Notes: a model not told the origin generated them from the sequence alone. A DNA stretch of 64,000 nucleotides from DATBHM01 sp963772375 (GCA_963772375.1 CAVYXG010000001.1:496001-560000); one strand, 5' to 3'; counted from the first letter of the stretch, positions 42,279 through 51,399 are shown. Program-made: numbers and translations.

Positions 42279-42694
42279 GTTCGCAACTCCCTCAGCACCA
42301 CCATCGCGGAGCGGAACCCCGCCCGCATGCGCAGGACCCGGCGCGGCGGCCATCGCCGCCGGGCCTGCAGGTCCGCGATGCAGGTCACCGTCGTTCCCTC
42401 CTCGAACGCCTCCACGTACCACTCCAGATGCCCGCGGAGCGCGTCGCCGCCGCCGCCGGAGATCCGGAGGAACAACCCGACCCCCGGCCGGACCCCGTCC
42501 GGCTCCAGCCGGACCGGGGGCAGGCCCGGGAGCGTGATCCGCCCGTCGCCCAGCGCCTTCGCCCCCGGCCACCAGGCCGGGTAGCCTGCGGGGTCGCGGA
42601 GCACCTCGAAGACCCGTTCCGGCTCCGCCCGCACGAACCCATGGTCGAGCGAACGGACCGGGAACCGCCCTCCTGTTGAGTTTCGGTCGGTCAC
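42275..42694 (-). CDS. SRPBCC-family protein
   Basis: 139 residues: FVRAEPERVFEVLRDPAGYPAWWPGAKAL, VRLFLRISGGGGD-like core and LEWYVEAFEEGTTVTCIADL, then a helix with FRSAMVVLRELR. START-like ligand-binding fold. GTG start overlapping the previous stop (GTGA) and stop overlapping the next start. Its place after an acyl-CoA synthetase suggests an acyl or lipid ligand; that is inference. Confidence 0.82.
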   Translation of the reverse strand: MTDRNSTGGRFPVRSLDHGFVRAEPERVFEVLRDPAGYPAWWPGAKALGDGRITLPGLPPVRLEPDGVRPGVGLFLRISGGGGDALRGHLEWYVEAFEEGTTVTCIADLQARRRWPPRRVLRMRAGFRSAMVVLRELRT

Positions 42695-42852
42695 CGGTCC
42701 CGCCTGAGCCTCCAGCCGGAGATCGCCAGGGCGGCCACGAGGATGACCGCGAGCACGATGAAGCCGGTGCCGTGGCCGCTCGACCCCAACCCCCGCGTCG
42801 TGGTGCTCGGCGACGGGGTGGCGGCGAGCGCGGCCCAGAGCGCGGCGCTCAC
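42691..42852 (-). CDS. 53-residue membrane peptide in the fadD operon
   Basis: Starts MSAALWAALAATPSPSTTT, has one membrane helix (FIVLAVILVAALAISGW, about 31-47) and ends RLRRDR. It overlaps fadD upstream by GTGA and the SRPBCC gene downstream by GTGA, so it is almost certainly translated. No family recognised. Confidence 0.65.
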   Translation of the reverse strand: MSAALWAALAATPSPSTTTRGLGSSGHGTGFIVLAVILVAALAISGWRLRRDR

Positions 42853-44645
42853 GCGTAGAGGTCGTCGATGTCCGGGGCGAACTTCTGCACGATGGCCCTG
42901 CGCCGGACCTTGAGGGTCGGGGTGATCTCCTCGGCCTCCATGAGGAAGTCGCGGGGGAGGATCCGCCAGCGCTTGATTCCCTCGGCGCGGGAGAACTGGG
43001 CGTTCACCGACTCGACGGCGGCCCCGATCGCCTCCCCCACGACCGGGTCGCGGGACAGCTCGGCCGGATCGGTCGCCGTCAGGCCCTGCTCGGCCGCGAA
43101 CGCCGGGAGCACCTCCTGGTCGAGCGTGATCAGCGCAACGAGGTACGGCCGGCGTTCCCCGATCACCACGGCCTGGCTGATCAGCGGGTGGTACTTCAGG
43201 GCGTTCTCCAGCTCCTGCGGGGCGATGTTCTTGCCGGAGGACGTGATGATCAGGTCCTTCTTCCGGTCGGTGATCCTCAGGTAGCCCTCGTCGTCGAGCT
43301 CCCCGACGTCGCCCGTGTGCATCCAGCCGTCGGCGAGCATCTCCCGGGTGGCCTGTTCGTTGCGGAAGTAGCCCGCGAAGACGTTGCCCCCGCGGACGAG
43401 GACCTCGCCATCCTCGGCGATACGGACTTCGACGCCGGGGATCGGCGGGCCGACCGTGCCGATCCTGATGCGCTCGCGGGGGTTGAGCGACGTCGGTCCG
43501 GTCCCCTCCGTCTGCCCGTAGACCTCCGCGATCGGCATGTTCACCGCGTGGAAGAACTTCAGGATGTCGACGTTGATCGGCGCGGCGCCCGAGATGAAGA
43601 ACCGGCACTGGTCCAGGCCGAGCGCGGCCCGCAGCGGGCCGAACATCTGCTCCTCGGCCGTGTGGAGACCGTGCGTCATCTCCTCGATCGGCTCCTCGCC
43701 GGCCTGGCGCATCTCGACGACCGCGGTGCTCACGTACACGGCGCCCTCGGCGGCCATGCGCTGCTCCTCCGGCAGGCCGGCGAGCCGCGCCTGGATCCCC
43801 GCGTGGAACTTCTCCCAGACGCGGGGCACCGCGAAGAACACGGTCGGGCGGCACGCCTGGAGGTCGCGCAGCACGGTGTCGAGCGAGTCCGCGAACCACG
43901 TCTCGAATCCGTTCACGACCTGGGACATGTGGCTGGTGATGCGTTCGGCGATGTGGCTCAGGGGCAGGAACGACAGCCGCCGGCCGGTGCCGAACGGCTC
44001 GTCGAACACCTGCAGCAGCGACCCCACCGTCCACACGACGTTGCGATGCGTGAGCATCGCGCCCTTGGGCGGGCCGGTCGTCCCGGACGTGTAGACGATG
44101 GTGGCGACGTCGTCCTCCCCGGCCCCGGTTCGGCGTTCGTCGTACTCGCCGGGGTTCCCGACGTCGTACGCGCGGCCGCGTTCGCGAAGGGTCGCCAGTG
44201 AGAGGACGAACCCGTCCGCCGACTCCGGGTGGTCGTCGACCACCACGGCGTGGCGGAGGGACGGCAACTCGGACCGCTCCTTCTCGATCTTGCGGAGCTG
44301 CTCCTCGTCCTCGACCACGATGACGGCGGCCTCGGCGTGGCCGGCGATGTAGGCGGCCTGCTGCGGCGAGCTGGTCGTGTAGATCGGCACCGTCACCGCG
44401 CCGGCGCACATGGCGCCGACGTCGGCGATGTGCCACTCGGGGCGGTTCCGGGACAGGATCGCGACCGTCTGGCCGGGCTCGACGCCGAGCGCCGCGAGGC
44501 CCATCGCCACCTCCCGGACGGCCTCCGCGTAGCCGTTCCAGGAGATCGCACGCCACTCGTCGCCCTCCCGGTACCTCAGCGCGGCGTGGTCGCCCCGGCG
44601 TTCGGCCGTGTCGTGGAAGCGCGCGGTGATGGTGTCGCCCGGCAT
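42849..44645 (-). CDS. Long-chain acyl-CoA synthetase (AMP-forming)
   Basis: 598 residues, FadD15-like. AMP-binding motif IVYTSGTTGPPKGAML, FLPLSHIAER, FFISGAAPINVDILKFF, YGQTEGTGPTSLNPR, MHTGDVGELDDEGYL and C-terminal TDRKKDLIITSSGKNIAP with PTLKVRRR. It activates fatty acids for beta-oxidation or lipid synthesis at the membrane. GGGAGG lies eight bases before the ATG. First gene of a four-gene coupled operon. Confidence 0.94.
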   Translation of the reverse strand: MPGDTITARFHDTAERRGDHAALRYREGDEWRAISWNGYAEAVREVAMGLAALGVEPGQTVAILSRNRPEWHIADVGAMCAGAVTVPIYTTSSPQQAAYIAGHAEAAVIVVEDEEQLRKIEKERSELPSLRHAVVVDDHPESADGFVLSLATLRERGRAYDVGNPGEYDERRTGAGEDDVATIVYTSGTTGPPKGAMLTHRNVVWTVGSLLQVFDEPFGTGRRLSFLPLSHIAERITSHMSQVVNGFETWFADSLDTVLRDLQACRPTVFFAVPRVWEKFHAGIQARLAGLPEEQRMAAEGAVYVSTAVVEMRQAGEEPIEEMTHGLHTAEEQMFGPLRAALGLDQCRFFISGAAPINVDILKFFHAVNMPIAEVYGQTEGTGPTSLNPRERIRIGTVGPPIPGVEVRIAEDGEVLVRGGNVFAGYFRNEQATREMLADGWMHTGDVGELDDEGYLRITDRKKDLIITSSGKNIAPQELENALKYHPLISQAVVIGERRPYLVALITLDQEVLPAFAAEQGLTATDPAELSRDPVVGEAIGAAVESVNAQFSRAEGIKRWRILPRDFLMEAEEITPTLKVRRRAIVQKFAPDIDDLYA

Positions 44646-44679
44646 GGCGTGAACCTCCCTGGTCGTTTGATGGCGGGGG

Positions 44680-45810
44680 CTATCGTGACGCCTCGGCCAG
44701 CCATCGCGCCAGCCGCTCGGTGAGCCTCGGCCAGGTGAACAGCCGCTCGACGCGCGCCCTGCCGGCCTTGCCCATGGCGTCGGCCCGGCTCGGATCTGCG
44801 AGCAGCCCGCCCACGGCCTCGGCCACGGCGCCGGCGTGCCGTCCGTCGACCACGAGCCCGGTGTCACCGTCCACGACCGCCTCGGCGGCGCCGCCGGAGT
44901 CCCCCGCGACCGCCGGTCTGCCCGCCGCCGCCGCCTCGAGGAACACGATCCCGAACCCCTCCACCTCGAGTCCCGCCAGGCGGGACCGGCAGGGCATGGC
45001 GAACACGTCGGCGGCCGCATGGTACGCGGGGAGATCGCCGTCCGCGACCTCGCCGGCGAACGCCACGGCGCCGGGCGCCGACTCCGCGGCCATCCGCTCC
45101 AGCCGCTCGCGGTCGGGCCCGCCGCCGACGATCAGGAGCGCGCCGTCGGGCTCGCGCCGACGGATCGCGGGCATCGCCTCGATCAGCACGTCCTGGCCCT
45201 TGCGCCGCACCAGCCTCGACACGCAGACCACCAGCGGGCGCCCTGCGGCGATGCCGTGACGACGCCGGATCCCGTCGCCGGCGTCGGGCGTTCCCGGCCG
45301 GAAGCGTGCGGCGTCGACCCCGGGCGGCAGCAGCGAGAGCGGAACGTCGTCCGGCACGGCGGTCCGGATGGTGCGGCCCGTGAACCGGCTGACGGCCAGC
45401 ACCCGCTGTGCGCCCGACGTGGCCCGCCGAAGGAGTCCATGGAGCCCCGGCGTGAGGGCGACCCAGTACTCGGTGCCGTGCGTCGCGACCACGTACGGGA
45501 GGTCCAGGCGCGGCCCGAGCAGCGCGAGCGGCAGGCCGTGGCCGAACAGCACAACCTGCGCCCGGTGCTCGCGCGCGGCGATCCGCACCCGCGTCAGCAG
45601 GTCGCCCGACGGCCACAGGAACGTCGTCGGGAACCGTTCGACCGGGAACGGCAGCGCTCGGTCGTGCTCCCGCCAGCCGGGCCAGTTCGGCGCGACGACG
45701 GCCACGCGGTCGGCCGGGAGGCGGGAGGCCACGTTCCAGACGTACTGCTGCACCCCGCCCACGCGGGGCGGGAAGTCGTTGGTGACGATCAGCGTCCGGG
45801 GCACGTCCAC
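44680..45810 (-). CDS. Group 4 glycosyltransferase (PimB-like)
   Basis: 376-residue GT-B enzyme: TNDFPPRVGGVQQYVWNVA at the N-terminus, VVATHGTEYWV, VSRLVRRKGQDVLIEAMPAI, LLIVGGGPDRERLE, the EVEGFGIVFLEAAAAGRPAV nucleotide-sugar loop and the final helix. Resembles PimB-type mannosyltransferases acting on phosphatidylinositol mannosides, a typical actinobacterial lipid, but sugar and acceptor are not proved. GTG at 45810 (or 45804). Divergent from the YgfZ-like gene. Confidence 0.88.
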   Translation of the reverse strand: MDVPRTLIVTNDFPPRVGGVQQYVWNVASRLPADRVAVVAPNWPGWREHDRALPFPVERFPTTFLWPSGDLLTRVRIAAREHRAQVVLFGHGLPLALLGPRLDLPYVVATHGTEYWVALTPGLHGLLRRATSGAQRVLAVSRFTGRTIRTAVPDDVPLSLLPPGVDAARFRPGTPDAGDGIRRRHGIAAGRPLVVCVSRLVRRKGQDVLIEAMPAIRRREPDGALLIVGGGPDRERLERMAAESAPGAVAFAGEVADGDLPAYHAAADVFAMPCRSRLAGLEVEGFGIVFLEAAAAGRPAVAGDSGGAAEAVVDGDTGLVVDGRHAGAVAEAVGGLLADPSRADAMGKAGRARVERLFTWPRLTERLARWLAEASR

Positions 45811-45833
45811 GGCGCCCGTATGCTGGCAGAACG

Positions 45834-46706
45834 ATGCCGGTGTCGAAATCGAAGGCCGTGATGCACGCACTGGAGGGCCGGCCGCACCCGGTCTTCGCCG
45901 ATCTCTCGAACTGGTTGAAGTTCGGGATCGCCGGATCGGACGCGCGGCAGTGGCTGAACGACCTCGTCACCCGTCGCGTGGACGACCTCGAGGCGCACCA
46001 GACCCGCAGGACGCTGCTGCTCGACCGCACGGGGCGCATCAAGGCGGACGTGCACGTGCTCGGCATGGGAGATGGATCGCTGCTGCTCGTCCAGGATCCG
46101 CATCAGCCAGCGCCCATCATCGGGCTCCTCGACCGCTACGTGCTCTCGTCGGACGTCGCGCTGACCGATCGCACACAGGGGCTGGCGCTGTTCAGCAGTC
46201 CGCACCTGGGTCACGTCCTCACGATCGAGGCCTGGATGCCGTCGGTTCTCGGCAGCGGCTCCGATCGGATCACACCGATCGGCGACCGGGAACGCGAACG
46301 TCGGGCGCACGGCCACTGGCTCGAGGCCTCGGAGCACGATCTCGAGGTCTGGCGGATCCGCAGGAAGGTTCCGCGTTTCGGCGTGGACTTCGGCGAGGAC
46401 TGGCTGCCGGCCGAGGCCGGACTGGACGACCTGATCGACACCACCAAAGGGTGCTTCCTCGGCCAGGAATCGGTGGCGAAGGTGCGGAACCTCGGGCACC
46501 CACCTCGGATCGTCCAGGCGTTCACCTCGGAGGAAGCCGTGACGCCGATGGCTGCGATCATCGCCGGCGGCGAGCAGGTCGGGCGGATCACGAGTGTCGC
46601 GCCGAACGACGACGGCTCCACGGCCTGCATCGGCTGGGTCCGATGGGGGGCGCGCGAGGCGCGCGTCCAGGCCGAAGGCGGGCTCTCCCTGTCGCGCCGC
46701 GCCTGA
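45834..46706 (+). CDS. ygfZ: YgfZ/GcvT-like folate-binding protein
   Basis: 290 residues with the YgfZ signature KGCFLGQE (about residues 205-212), and GcvT-like VFADLSNWLKFGIAGSDARQWLNDLVT at the start. YgfZ proteins bind folate and help assemble or repair iron-sulfur enzymes such as radical-SAM proteins. That would suit a genome with ThiH and ferredoxin oxidoreductases. A TATGCT box lies nine bases before the ATG. Divergent from the glycosyltransferase. Confidence 0.88.
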   Translation: MPVSKSKAVMHALEGRPHPVFADLSNWLKFGIAGSDARQWLNDLVTRRVDDLEAHQTRRTLLLDRTGRIKADVHVLGMGDGSLLLVQDPHQPAPIIGLLDRYVLSSDVALTDRTQGLALFSSPHLGHVLTIEAWMPSVLGSGSDRITPIGDRERERRAHGHWLEASEHDLEVWRIRRKVPRFGVDFGEDWLPAEAGLDDLIDTTKGCFLGQESVAKVRNLGHPPRIVQAFTSEEAVTPMAAIIAGGEQVGRITSVAPNDDGSTACIGWVRWGAREARVQAEGGLSLSRRA

Positions 46707-46707
46707 G

Positions 46708-47874
46708 TCAGATGGTTCCCGCGGCCCGCAGTGTCTCGATCTCCTCACCCGACAGGCCCGCCTCGCGCAGCACCTCGTCCGTGTGCTCCCCGAGCCCGGG
46801 CGCGGGCGTCAGACGTTGGAGGCGTTCCCCGTCCATGACGAACGGAGACGCGGGCCCGACGGCTCTGCCGCCCACCTCGGCGACCAGCCCCCGGGACGCC
46901 ACCTGGGGGTCATGCATGGCCTCGCCGGGTGTGTTCACCGGTCCGACGCAGACCTCGAGGCCCGCGAGGCATTCCAGCCATTCGTCGCGGGGCTTCGAGC
47001 GGAAGACCTCCGAGAGCCGTTCCCGCATCGACGCCTGCTGCTCGGGCGGGCCGAACTGCGTGTGCACGAGCTCGGGCATGTCGAGCGCGGTGCAGAGCGC
47101 CGTCCAGAACTGCGGCTCGAGCGCCCCGACCGTCACCCACCGCCCGTCCGCGCACTCGTACACGTCGTAGCAGGCGTATGCGCCCGAGAGCGGCATCTGG
47201 CCCCGCACGGGCTCGGAACCCGTCTGTAGGAACGCCCCCTGGTGGATCGAGAGCCACGAGGCGACCCCGTCCATCATGGCCGTGTCGACGAAGCGGCCCC
47301 GGCCGGTTCGTCGACGCTCCACCAGCGCCGCGAGCACGGCGATCACGGCGGCCATCCCCCCGCCGGCGAGATCGCCGACCTGGATCGCCGGGACGACCGG
47401 CGGTCCGCCGGCGGCGCCGTTCAGCGCGAGCATCCCCGCGTGGCCGATGTAGTTCAGGTCGTGCCCTGCGCGGTCACGGTACGGGCCGTCCTGGCCGTAC
47501 CCGCTGATCGCGCAGTACACGAGCCGCGGGTTCGCCTCCGCGAGCGCGGCGGGCCCCACGCCCAGACGGTCCATCACCCCCGGCCGGAACGACTCGACCA
47601 GCACGTCGAATCCCGTGGCCAGCCTGAGCAGGAGCCCGGCCCCCGCGGGGTCCTTGAGGTTCACCACCACGCTGCGCTTGCCCCGGTTGAGGGCCCGGTG
47701 GGCGGTCGACTCGCCGTCGACGAGCGGCGGCGTCAACCGGATGTAGTCGCCCCGCACTGGTTCCTCGACCTTCACGACGTCGGCGCCCAGGTCGGCCATC
47801 AGCAGGGTCGCGTAGCCCCCCGGGAGCAGCCTGCTGAGGTCGAGCACCCGCACCCCGTCGAGCGGTCCGGTCAC
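46708..47874 (-). CDS. CaiB/BaiF CoA-transferase family, alpha-methylacyl-CoA racemase-like
   Basis: 388 residues: GPLDGVRVLDLSRLLPGGYATLLMADLGADVVKVE, GDYIR, NRGKRSVVVNLKDP, then GYGQDGPY and GHDLNYIGHAGML. The GHDxNY block carries the catalytic residues of alpha-methylacyl-CoA racemase, so racemisation of 2-methylacyl-CoA is more likely than CoA transfer. Useful for branched fatty-acid or sterol side-chain breakdown. GTG start at 47874. Confidence 0.9.
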   Translation of the reverse strand: MTGPLDGVRVLDLSRLLPGGYATLLMADLGADVVKVEEPVRGDYIRLTPPLVDGESTAHRALNRGKRSVVVNLKDPAGAGLLLRLATGFDVLVESFRPGVMDRLGVGPAALAEANPRLVYCAISGYGQDGPYRDRAGHDLNYIGHAGMLALNGAAGGPPVVPAIQVGDLAGGGMAAVIAVLAALVERRRTGRGRFVDTAMMDGVASWLSIHQGAFLQTGSEPVRGQMPLSGAYACYDVYECADGRWVTVGALEPQFWTALCTALDMPELVHTQFGPPEQQASMRERLSEVFRSKPRDEWLECLAGLEVCVGPVNTPGEAMHDPQVASRGLVAEVGGRAVGPASPFVMDGERLQRLTPAPGLGEHTDEVLREAGLSGEEIETLRAAGTI

Positions 47875-47952
47875 CGGTACCCCCTCCCACCAGTGCGAAT
47901 CGGGACGATCGGAGCGCCGGCGGCCCCCCTGACGGAAGAAATCCGGGTGAGA

Positions 47953-47978
47953 TCGCGGATTCCCCCTTCCATCCGCGA
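47953..47978. promoter_or_regulatory. Inverted repeat (TCGCGGAT...ATCCGCGA) upstream of whiB
   Basis: Perfect 8-bp arms around a 10-base pyrimidine centre, 12 bases before a TAGACA -10-like box at 47991-47996. It could be an operator for the WhiB gene or a leader hairpin. Confidence 0.4.
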
Positions 47979-48081
47979 GGCCGTCGGTGGTAGACATGGA
48001 TCGGGAAGCGCCCTCTTGCCCCGGAGCCGCACGAGCGAGGAGATGGTGCCGGTGCCGGGTGGTTTCGAGGAAGGCATGTTC

Positions 48082-48357
48082 ATGAGCGAGACGATGTTCG
48101 AGGTCGATGTATCGCGTCTTCCGAAGGATCCGATGCCGCCGGACATGTGGCAGGACCGGGCCGCATGCTACGGCATCGACCCCGAGGTGTTCTTCCCGGC
48201 TTCCGAGGAGGACGCCGGGCTCGCGCTCTCGTACTGCGGGGCGTGCTCGATCCGGGACACCTGCCTGTCCTGGGCGATCAAGAACCGCGAGCGCTACGGC
48301 GTGTGGGGCGGGTTCACCGAGCAGCAGCGTCGCCGCATCGCCCGCCACGTCGCGTAG
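48082..48357 (+). CDS. WhiB-family iron-sulfur transcription factor
   Basis: 91 residues with the four cluster ligands Cys29, Cys52, Cys55 and Cys61 (Cx22CxxCx5C) and the GVWGG turn (73-77) before a basic C-terminal helix. WhiB proteins bind a [4Fe-4S] cluster and the primary sigma factor and occur only in Actinomycetota and their phages, so this is the best taxonomic marker here. The ATG at 48082 is seven bases after GAGGAAGG; the ATG at 48076 is too close to it. The 207 bases upstream hold an inverted repeat and nothing else clear. Confidence 0.95.
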   Translation: MSETMFEVDVSRLPKDPMPPDMWQDRAACYGIDPEVFFPASEEDAGLALSYCGACSIRDTCLSWAIKNRERYGVWGGFTEQQRRRIARHVA

Positions 48358-48469
48358 CGGTCGCAACCGAGGCCACTCCGACCGCTCGCGCGGTCGAAGA
48401 CGTGATCGCCTGCGGCACGAAGCACATTGGATCATGACGCCCTCGTCTGACCGAACCCACCGACCGCAC

Positions 48470-48499
48470 TTGACGTCCGAACAGGTGTTCGGGTAGCCT
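48470..48499 (+). promoter_or_regulatory. SOS promoter with LexA box (CGAACAGGTGTTCG)
   Basis: A TTGACG -35 box (48470-48475) and TAGCCT -10 box (48494-48499), 18 bases apart, flank a perfect LexA box at 48478-48491. The layout is the same as at the HNH gene near 9.3 kb. Confidence 0.88.
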
Positions 48500-48529
48500 G
48501 CTCCTCCCGCGGCCCCGGGAGGCTCGACC

Positions 48530-50176
48530 GTGCTGCAGGCGACCGGCGTCGACGCGGAGCTCGATCTCGACACCCCGCTGCACGACGTCACGTTCTGCGT
48601 CATCGACCTCGAGACGACCGGCGGCTCGCCCCGCACCTGCGCGATCACCGAGGTGGGCGCCGTCCGATATCGCGGGGGCGACCGGGTCGGGACGTTCCAC
48701 ACGCTGGTCAACCCCGGCGAGCCCATCCCCCGGTTCATCACCCACCTGACGGGCCTCGACGACCTCGACGTCCTGCACGCCCCCGCGATCGACTCGGTGC
48801 TGCCGTCGCTGCTCGAGTTCCTGCGGGGCGGCGTGTTCGTGGCGCACAACGCGCGGTTCGATCACGGGTTCGTGAAGGCGGCGTCCCGCCGCCTCGGGTA
48901 CGAGGACCCGCCGGGCCCGCCGGTGTGCACCGCCAAGCTGGCCCGCCGGGTGGCCTGGCAGGACGTGCCGAACGTCCGCCTGGCCACCCTGGCAAGGCAC
49001 TTCCGGACGACCGCGAAACCGACCCACCGGGCGTTCCCCGACGCGGAGACCTGTGCGGAGGTGCTGCACTCGTTGCTCGAGCTCGGCGGCCGGCTGGGGA
49101 TCCTCACCCTGGGCGACCTCCGGGAGGCCATGCGGGCCCGGGGCCAGCCCCACTACGCGAAGATCCGGCTCGCCGACGCGCTCCCCCACGCCCGCGGCGT
49201 GTACCTGTTCCGCGACCGCCGCGACCGCGTGCTGTACGTCGGCAAGGCCACCGACCTCCGGTCCCGCGTGAAGTCGTACTTCTACGGCGACGAGCGCAAG
49301 CGCATTCGCGACCTGCTGGCGAAGACCGCCCGCGTCGACCACCGCGAATGCACGACCGAGCTGGAGTCGCTCGTGGCCGAGGCCCGGCTGATCGCGCGGC
49401 ACGAGCCGCCGTACAACCGCCGGGGCCGGACGTGGCGCGCCTACGCGTACCTCAAGGTGGACATCACGGAGGCGTGGCCCCGGCTGAAGGTGGTCTCGCG
49501 GCCCGGCCCCGTCACCCTCCGACCCGACGACGTCGTGCACCTGGGGCCGTTCCACAGCCGGGGGATCGCCCGCATGGCCAAGGAGGCCGTCGAGGACGTC
49601 GTGCCGATCCGCCGCTGCACCCGGTCGATGGGCCGCGGCACCCGGTTCTCCCCCTGCGTCCTGGCCGATCTCGGTCGGTGCGCCGCCCCCTGCGACGGCC
49701 GCGTCGCCCCCGAGCGCTACGAGGAGCTCGTCCGCGGGCTCATCCACTCACTCTCCTCCCCGGGCGGGCTCCTCGAAGCGCTCGAAGCACGGATGACGCG
49801 GCTGGCATGGCAGGAACGATTCGAGGAGGCGACGATCGCGCGGGACCGGCTGCGTGCCCTCGCCGAGGCCGTCGCCCGGCGGCGGCAGGATCGCTGGCTG
49901 CTCGGCGCCGGACGCATGGATCTCGCGACCGGAGCGGGTGTCCGGCTCAGCTTCGAGGCCGGGTCGCTCGAGACCCGGGTGGAACCGGGCGCCGCGGGAC
50001 CGGCGGGCCTCCCCTGCCCGCCGGAGCTGGCGGATGAGCTGGCCGTGGTCCGTTCGCAACTGGCCCGGACGACCCCGGTCCTGGTCCACGCCGAACGGCC
50101 CATGGCCGAACCCGTCGACGGCGGACGGCGTCTGGCCGACCTCCTCGCGCGTCTCCGCGCGGTCGATCGCACCTGA
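48530..50176 (+). CDS. DEDD exonuclease fused to a UvrC-like GIY-YIG nuclease
   Basis: 548 residues. DnaQ-type 3'-5' exonuclease at about 20-190 with DLETTG (26-31), HNARFDHGF and HRAFPDAET; then a GIY-YIG domain at about 220-310 (GVYLFRDRRDRVLYVGKATDLRSRVKSYF, with the following Arg and Glu) and a UvrC-like middle region with CVLADLGRCAAPCDG Cys residues. The UvrC C-terminal RNase H-like and HhH domains are absent. Such fusions are common in actinobacteria and probably serve DNA repair; the LexA box upstream supports this. GTG start at 48530 with GGGAGG before it. Confidence 0.93.
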   Translation: MLQATGVDAELDLDTPLHDVTFCVIDLETTGGSPRTCAITEVGAVRYRGGDRVGTFHTLVNPGEPIPRFITHLTGLDDLDVLHAPAIDSVLPSLLEFLRGGVFVAHNARFDHGFVKAASRRLGYEDPPGPPVCTAKLARRVAWQDVPNVRLATLARHFRTTAKPTHRAFPDAETCAEVLHSLLELGGRLGILTLGDLREAMRARGQPHYAKIRLADALPHARGVYLFRDRRDRVLYVGKATDLRSRVKSYFYGDERKRIRDLLAKTARVDHRECTTELESLVAEARLIARHEPPYNRRGRTWRAYAYLKVDITEAWPRLKVVSRPGPVTLRPDDVVHLGPFHSRGIARMAKEAVEDVVPIRRCTRSMGRGTRFSPCVLADLGRCAAPCDGRVAPERYEELVRGLIHSLSSPGGLLEALEARMTRLAWQERFEEATIARDRLRALAEAVARRRQDRWLLGAGRMDLATGAGVRLSFEAGSLETRVEPGAAGPAGLPCPPELADELAVVRSQLARTTPVLVHAERPMAEPVDGGRRLADLLARLRAVDRT

Positions 50177-50210
50177 CGTCCGTCCGGGGAGGACGAGCGA
50201 CGGCGGCGGC

Positions 50211-50216
50211 TAGACT
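50211..50216 (+). promoter_or_regulatory. -10 box (TAGACT) of a probable leaderless thiolase promoter
   Basis: Seven bases separate it from the ATG at 50224 and no Shine-Dalgarno site intervenes. Confidence 0.45.
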
Positions 50217-50223
50217 GGCCGTC

Positions 50224-51399
50224 ATGGAAACCGCGGTCATCCTCGAGGGCGCGCGCACGCCCATCGGCAACTTCCTCGGCTCGCTGGCCGAGGTCCCCAC
50301 CGTCGACCTCGGCGTCGTGGCCACGAAGGAGGCCCTCCGCCGGGCCGCCGTCGAGCCGGACCAAGTGGAGGAGGTCGTGTTCGGCCACGCACGCCAGGCC
50401 GGCAACGGCCCGAACACCGCCCGCCAGGTCGTCTACCGCAGCGGCATCCCCCAGGAGACGCCCGGCATCACGGTGAACATGGCCTGCGGCTCGGGGACCC
50501 GGGCGGTCCAGCACGCCGCGGAGCAGATCATCCTGGGCAACGCGTCGGTGGTCGTCGCCGGCGGCATGGAGAACATGTCCCGGACGCCGTTCCTCTTGGA
50601 CCGGATGCGCACCGGCTACCGGATGGGGAACGCCACGGTCCACGACGGCATGTACAAGGACGGGTTCGTCGACCCCCTCTCCGGCCTGATCATGGGCGAG
50701 ACCGCGGAGAACCTCGCCGTTCGCTACGGGATCTCCCGCGAGGAGCAGGACGAGTTCGCGCTGGCGTCGCAGCAGAAGGCGGCCTCCGGCACGGACCGCC
50801 GCCGGCTGGAGATCACCCCGGTCGAGGTGCCCGGCCGCAAGGGCGAGGTCACCGTGTTCGCCGAGGACGAACACCCCCGAGCCGACACCACCCTCGAGAC
50901 CCTGGCCGGGCTGAAGCCGACGTTCTCCGGCGAGGGAACCGTGACCGCGGGCTCGGCGTCGGGGATCACCGACGGCGCGGCCTCGATGGTGCTGATGAGC
51001 GAGTCGCGGGCGGCCGCCGAGGCCCGGACCCCGCTCGCGAAGATCGTCGCGTACGCCTCGGCGGGCGTCGACCCCGCGTACATGGGGATTGGGGTGGTGC
51101 CGGCGACGCGCAAGGTGCTCGAGAAGACCGGCCTCTTTCTGCAGGACTTCGACGTCATCGAGCTGAACGAGGCGTTCGCCGCGCAGGTGCTGGCCTGCGA
51201 CCGCGAGCTCAAGCTGGACCACGACAAGCTGAACACCAAGGGCGGCGGCATCGCGCTCGGCCACCCGATCGGGATGACCGGCGCCCGGATCGTGCTGACC
51301 GCCGCCTACGAGCTTCGCGAACGTGACCTCTCGCTCGCCCTGTGCACGCTGTGCATCAGCGGCGGGATGGGCATGGCCGTGGTGCTCGAGCGGGCCTGA
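50224..51399 (+). CDS. Acetyl-CoA acetyltransferase (thiolase)
   Basis: 391 residues. Acyl-accepting Cys88 in NMACGSGTRAVQ, GGMENMSRTPF, NEAFAAQVLA, GGGIALGHPIGMTGARI with the catalytic His, and Cys in CISGGMGMAV. The last loop is ISGGMG in place of the more common IGGGMG. It would condense or cleave acetoacetyl-CoA (or longer 3-ketoacyl-CoA) in fatty-acid or polymer metabolism. Followed 24 bases later by a stand-alone RAM-domain protein. Confidence 0.94.
   Translation: METAVILEGARTPIGNFLGSLAEVPTVDLGVVATKEALRRAAVEPDQVEEVVFGHARQAGNGPNTARQVVYRSGIPQETPGITVNMACGSGTRAVQHAAEQIILGNASVVVAGGMENMSRTPFLLDRMRTGYRMGNATVHDGMYKDGFVDPLSGLIMGETAENLAVRYGISREEQDEFALASQQKAASGTDRRRLEITPVEVPGRKGEVTVFAEDEHPRADTTLETLAGLKPTFSGEGTVTAGSASGITDGAASMVLMSESRAAAEARTPLAKIVAYASAGVDPAYMGIGVVPATRKVLEKTGLFLQDFDVIELNEAFAAQVLACDRELKLDHDKLNTKGGGIALGHPIGMTGARIVLTAAYELRERDLSLALCTLCISGGMGMAVVLERA

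Noticed and set aside
42849..45020. A 723-residue fadD with an extra N-terminus
   Set aside because: The extra part is an out-of-frame reading of the glycosyltransferase gene; ATG 44645 with GGGAGG is the start.
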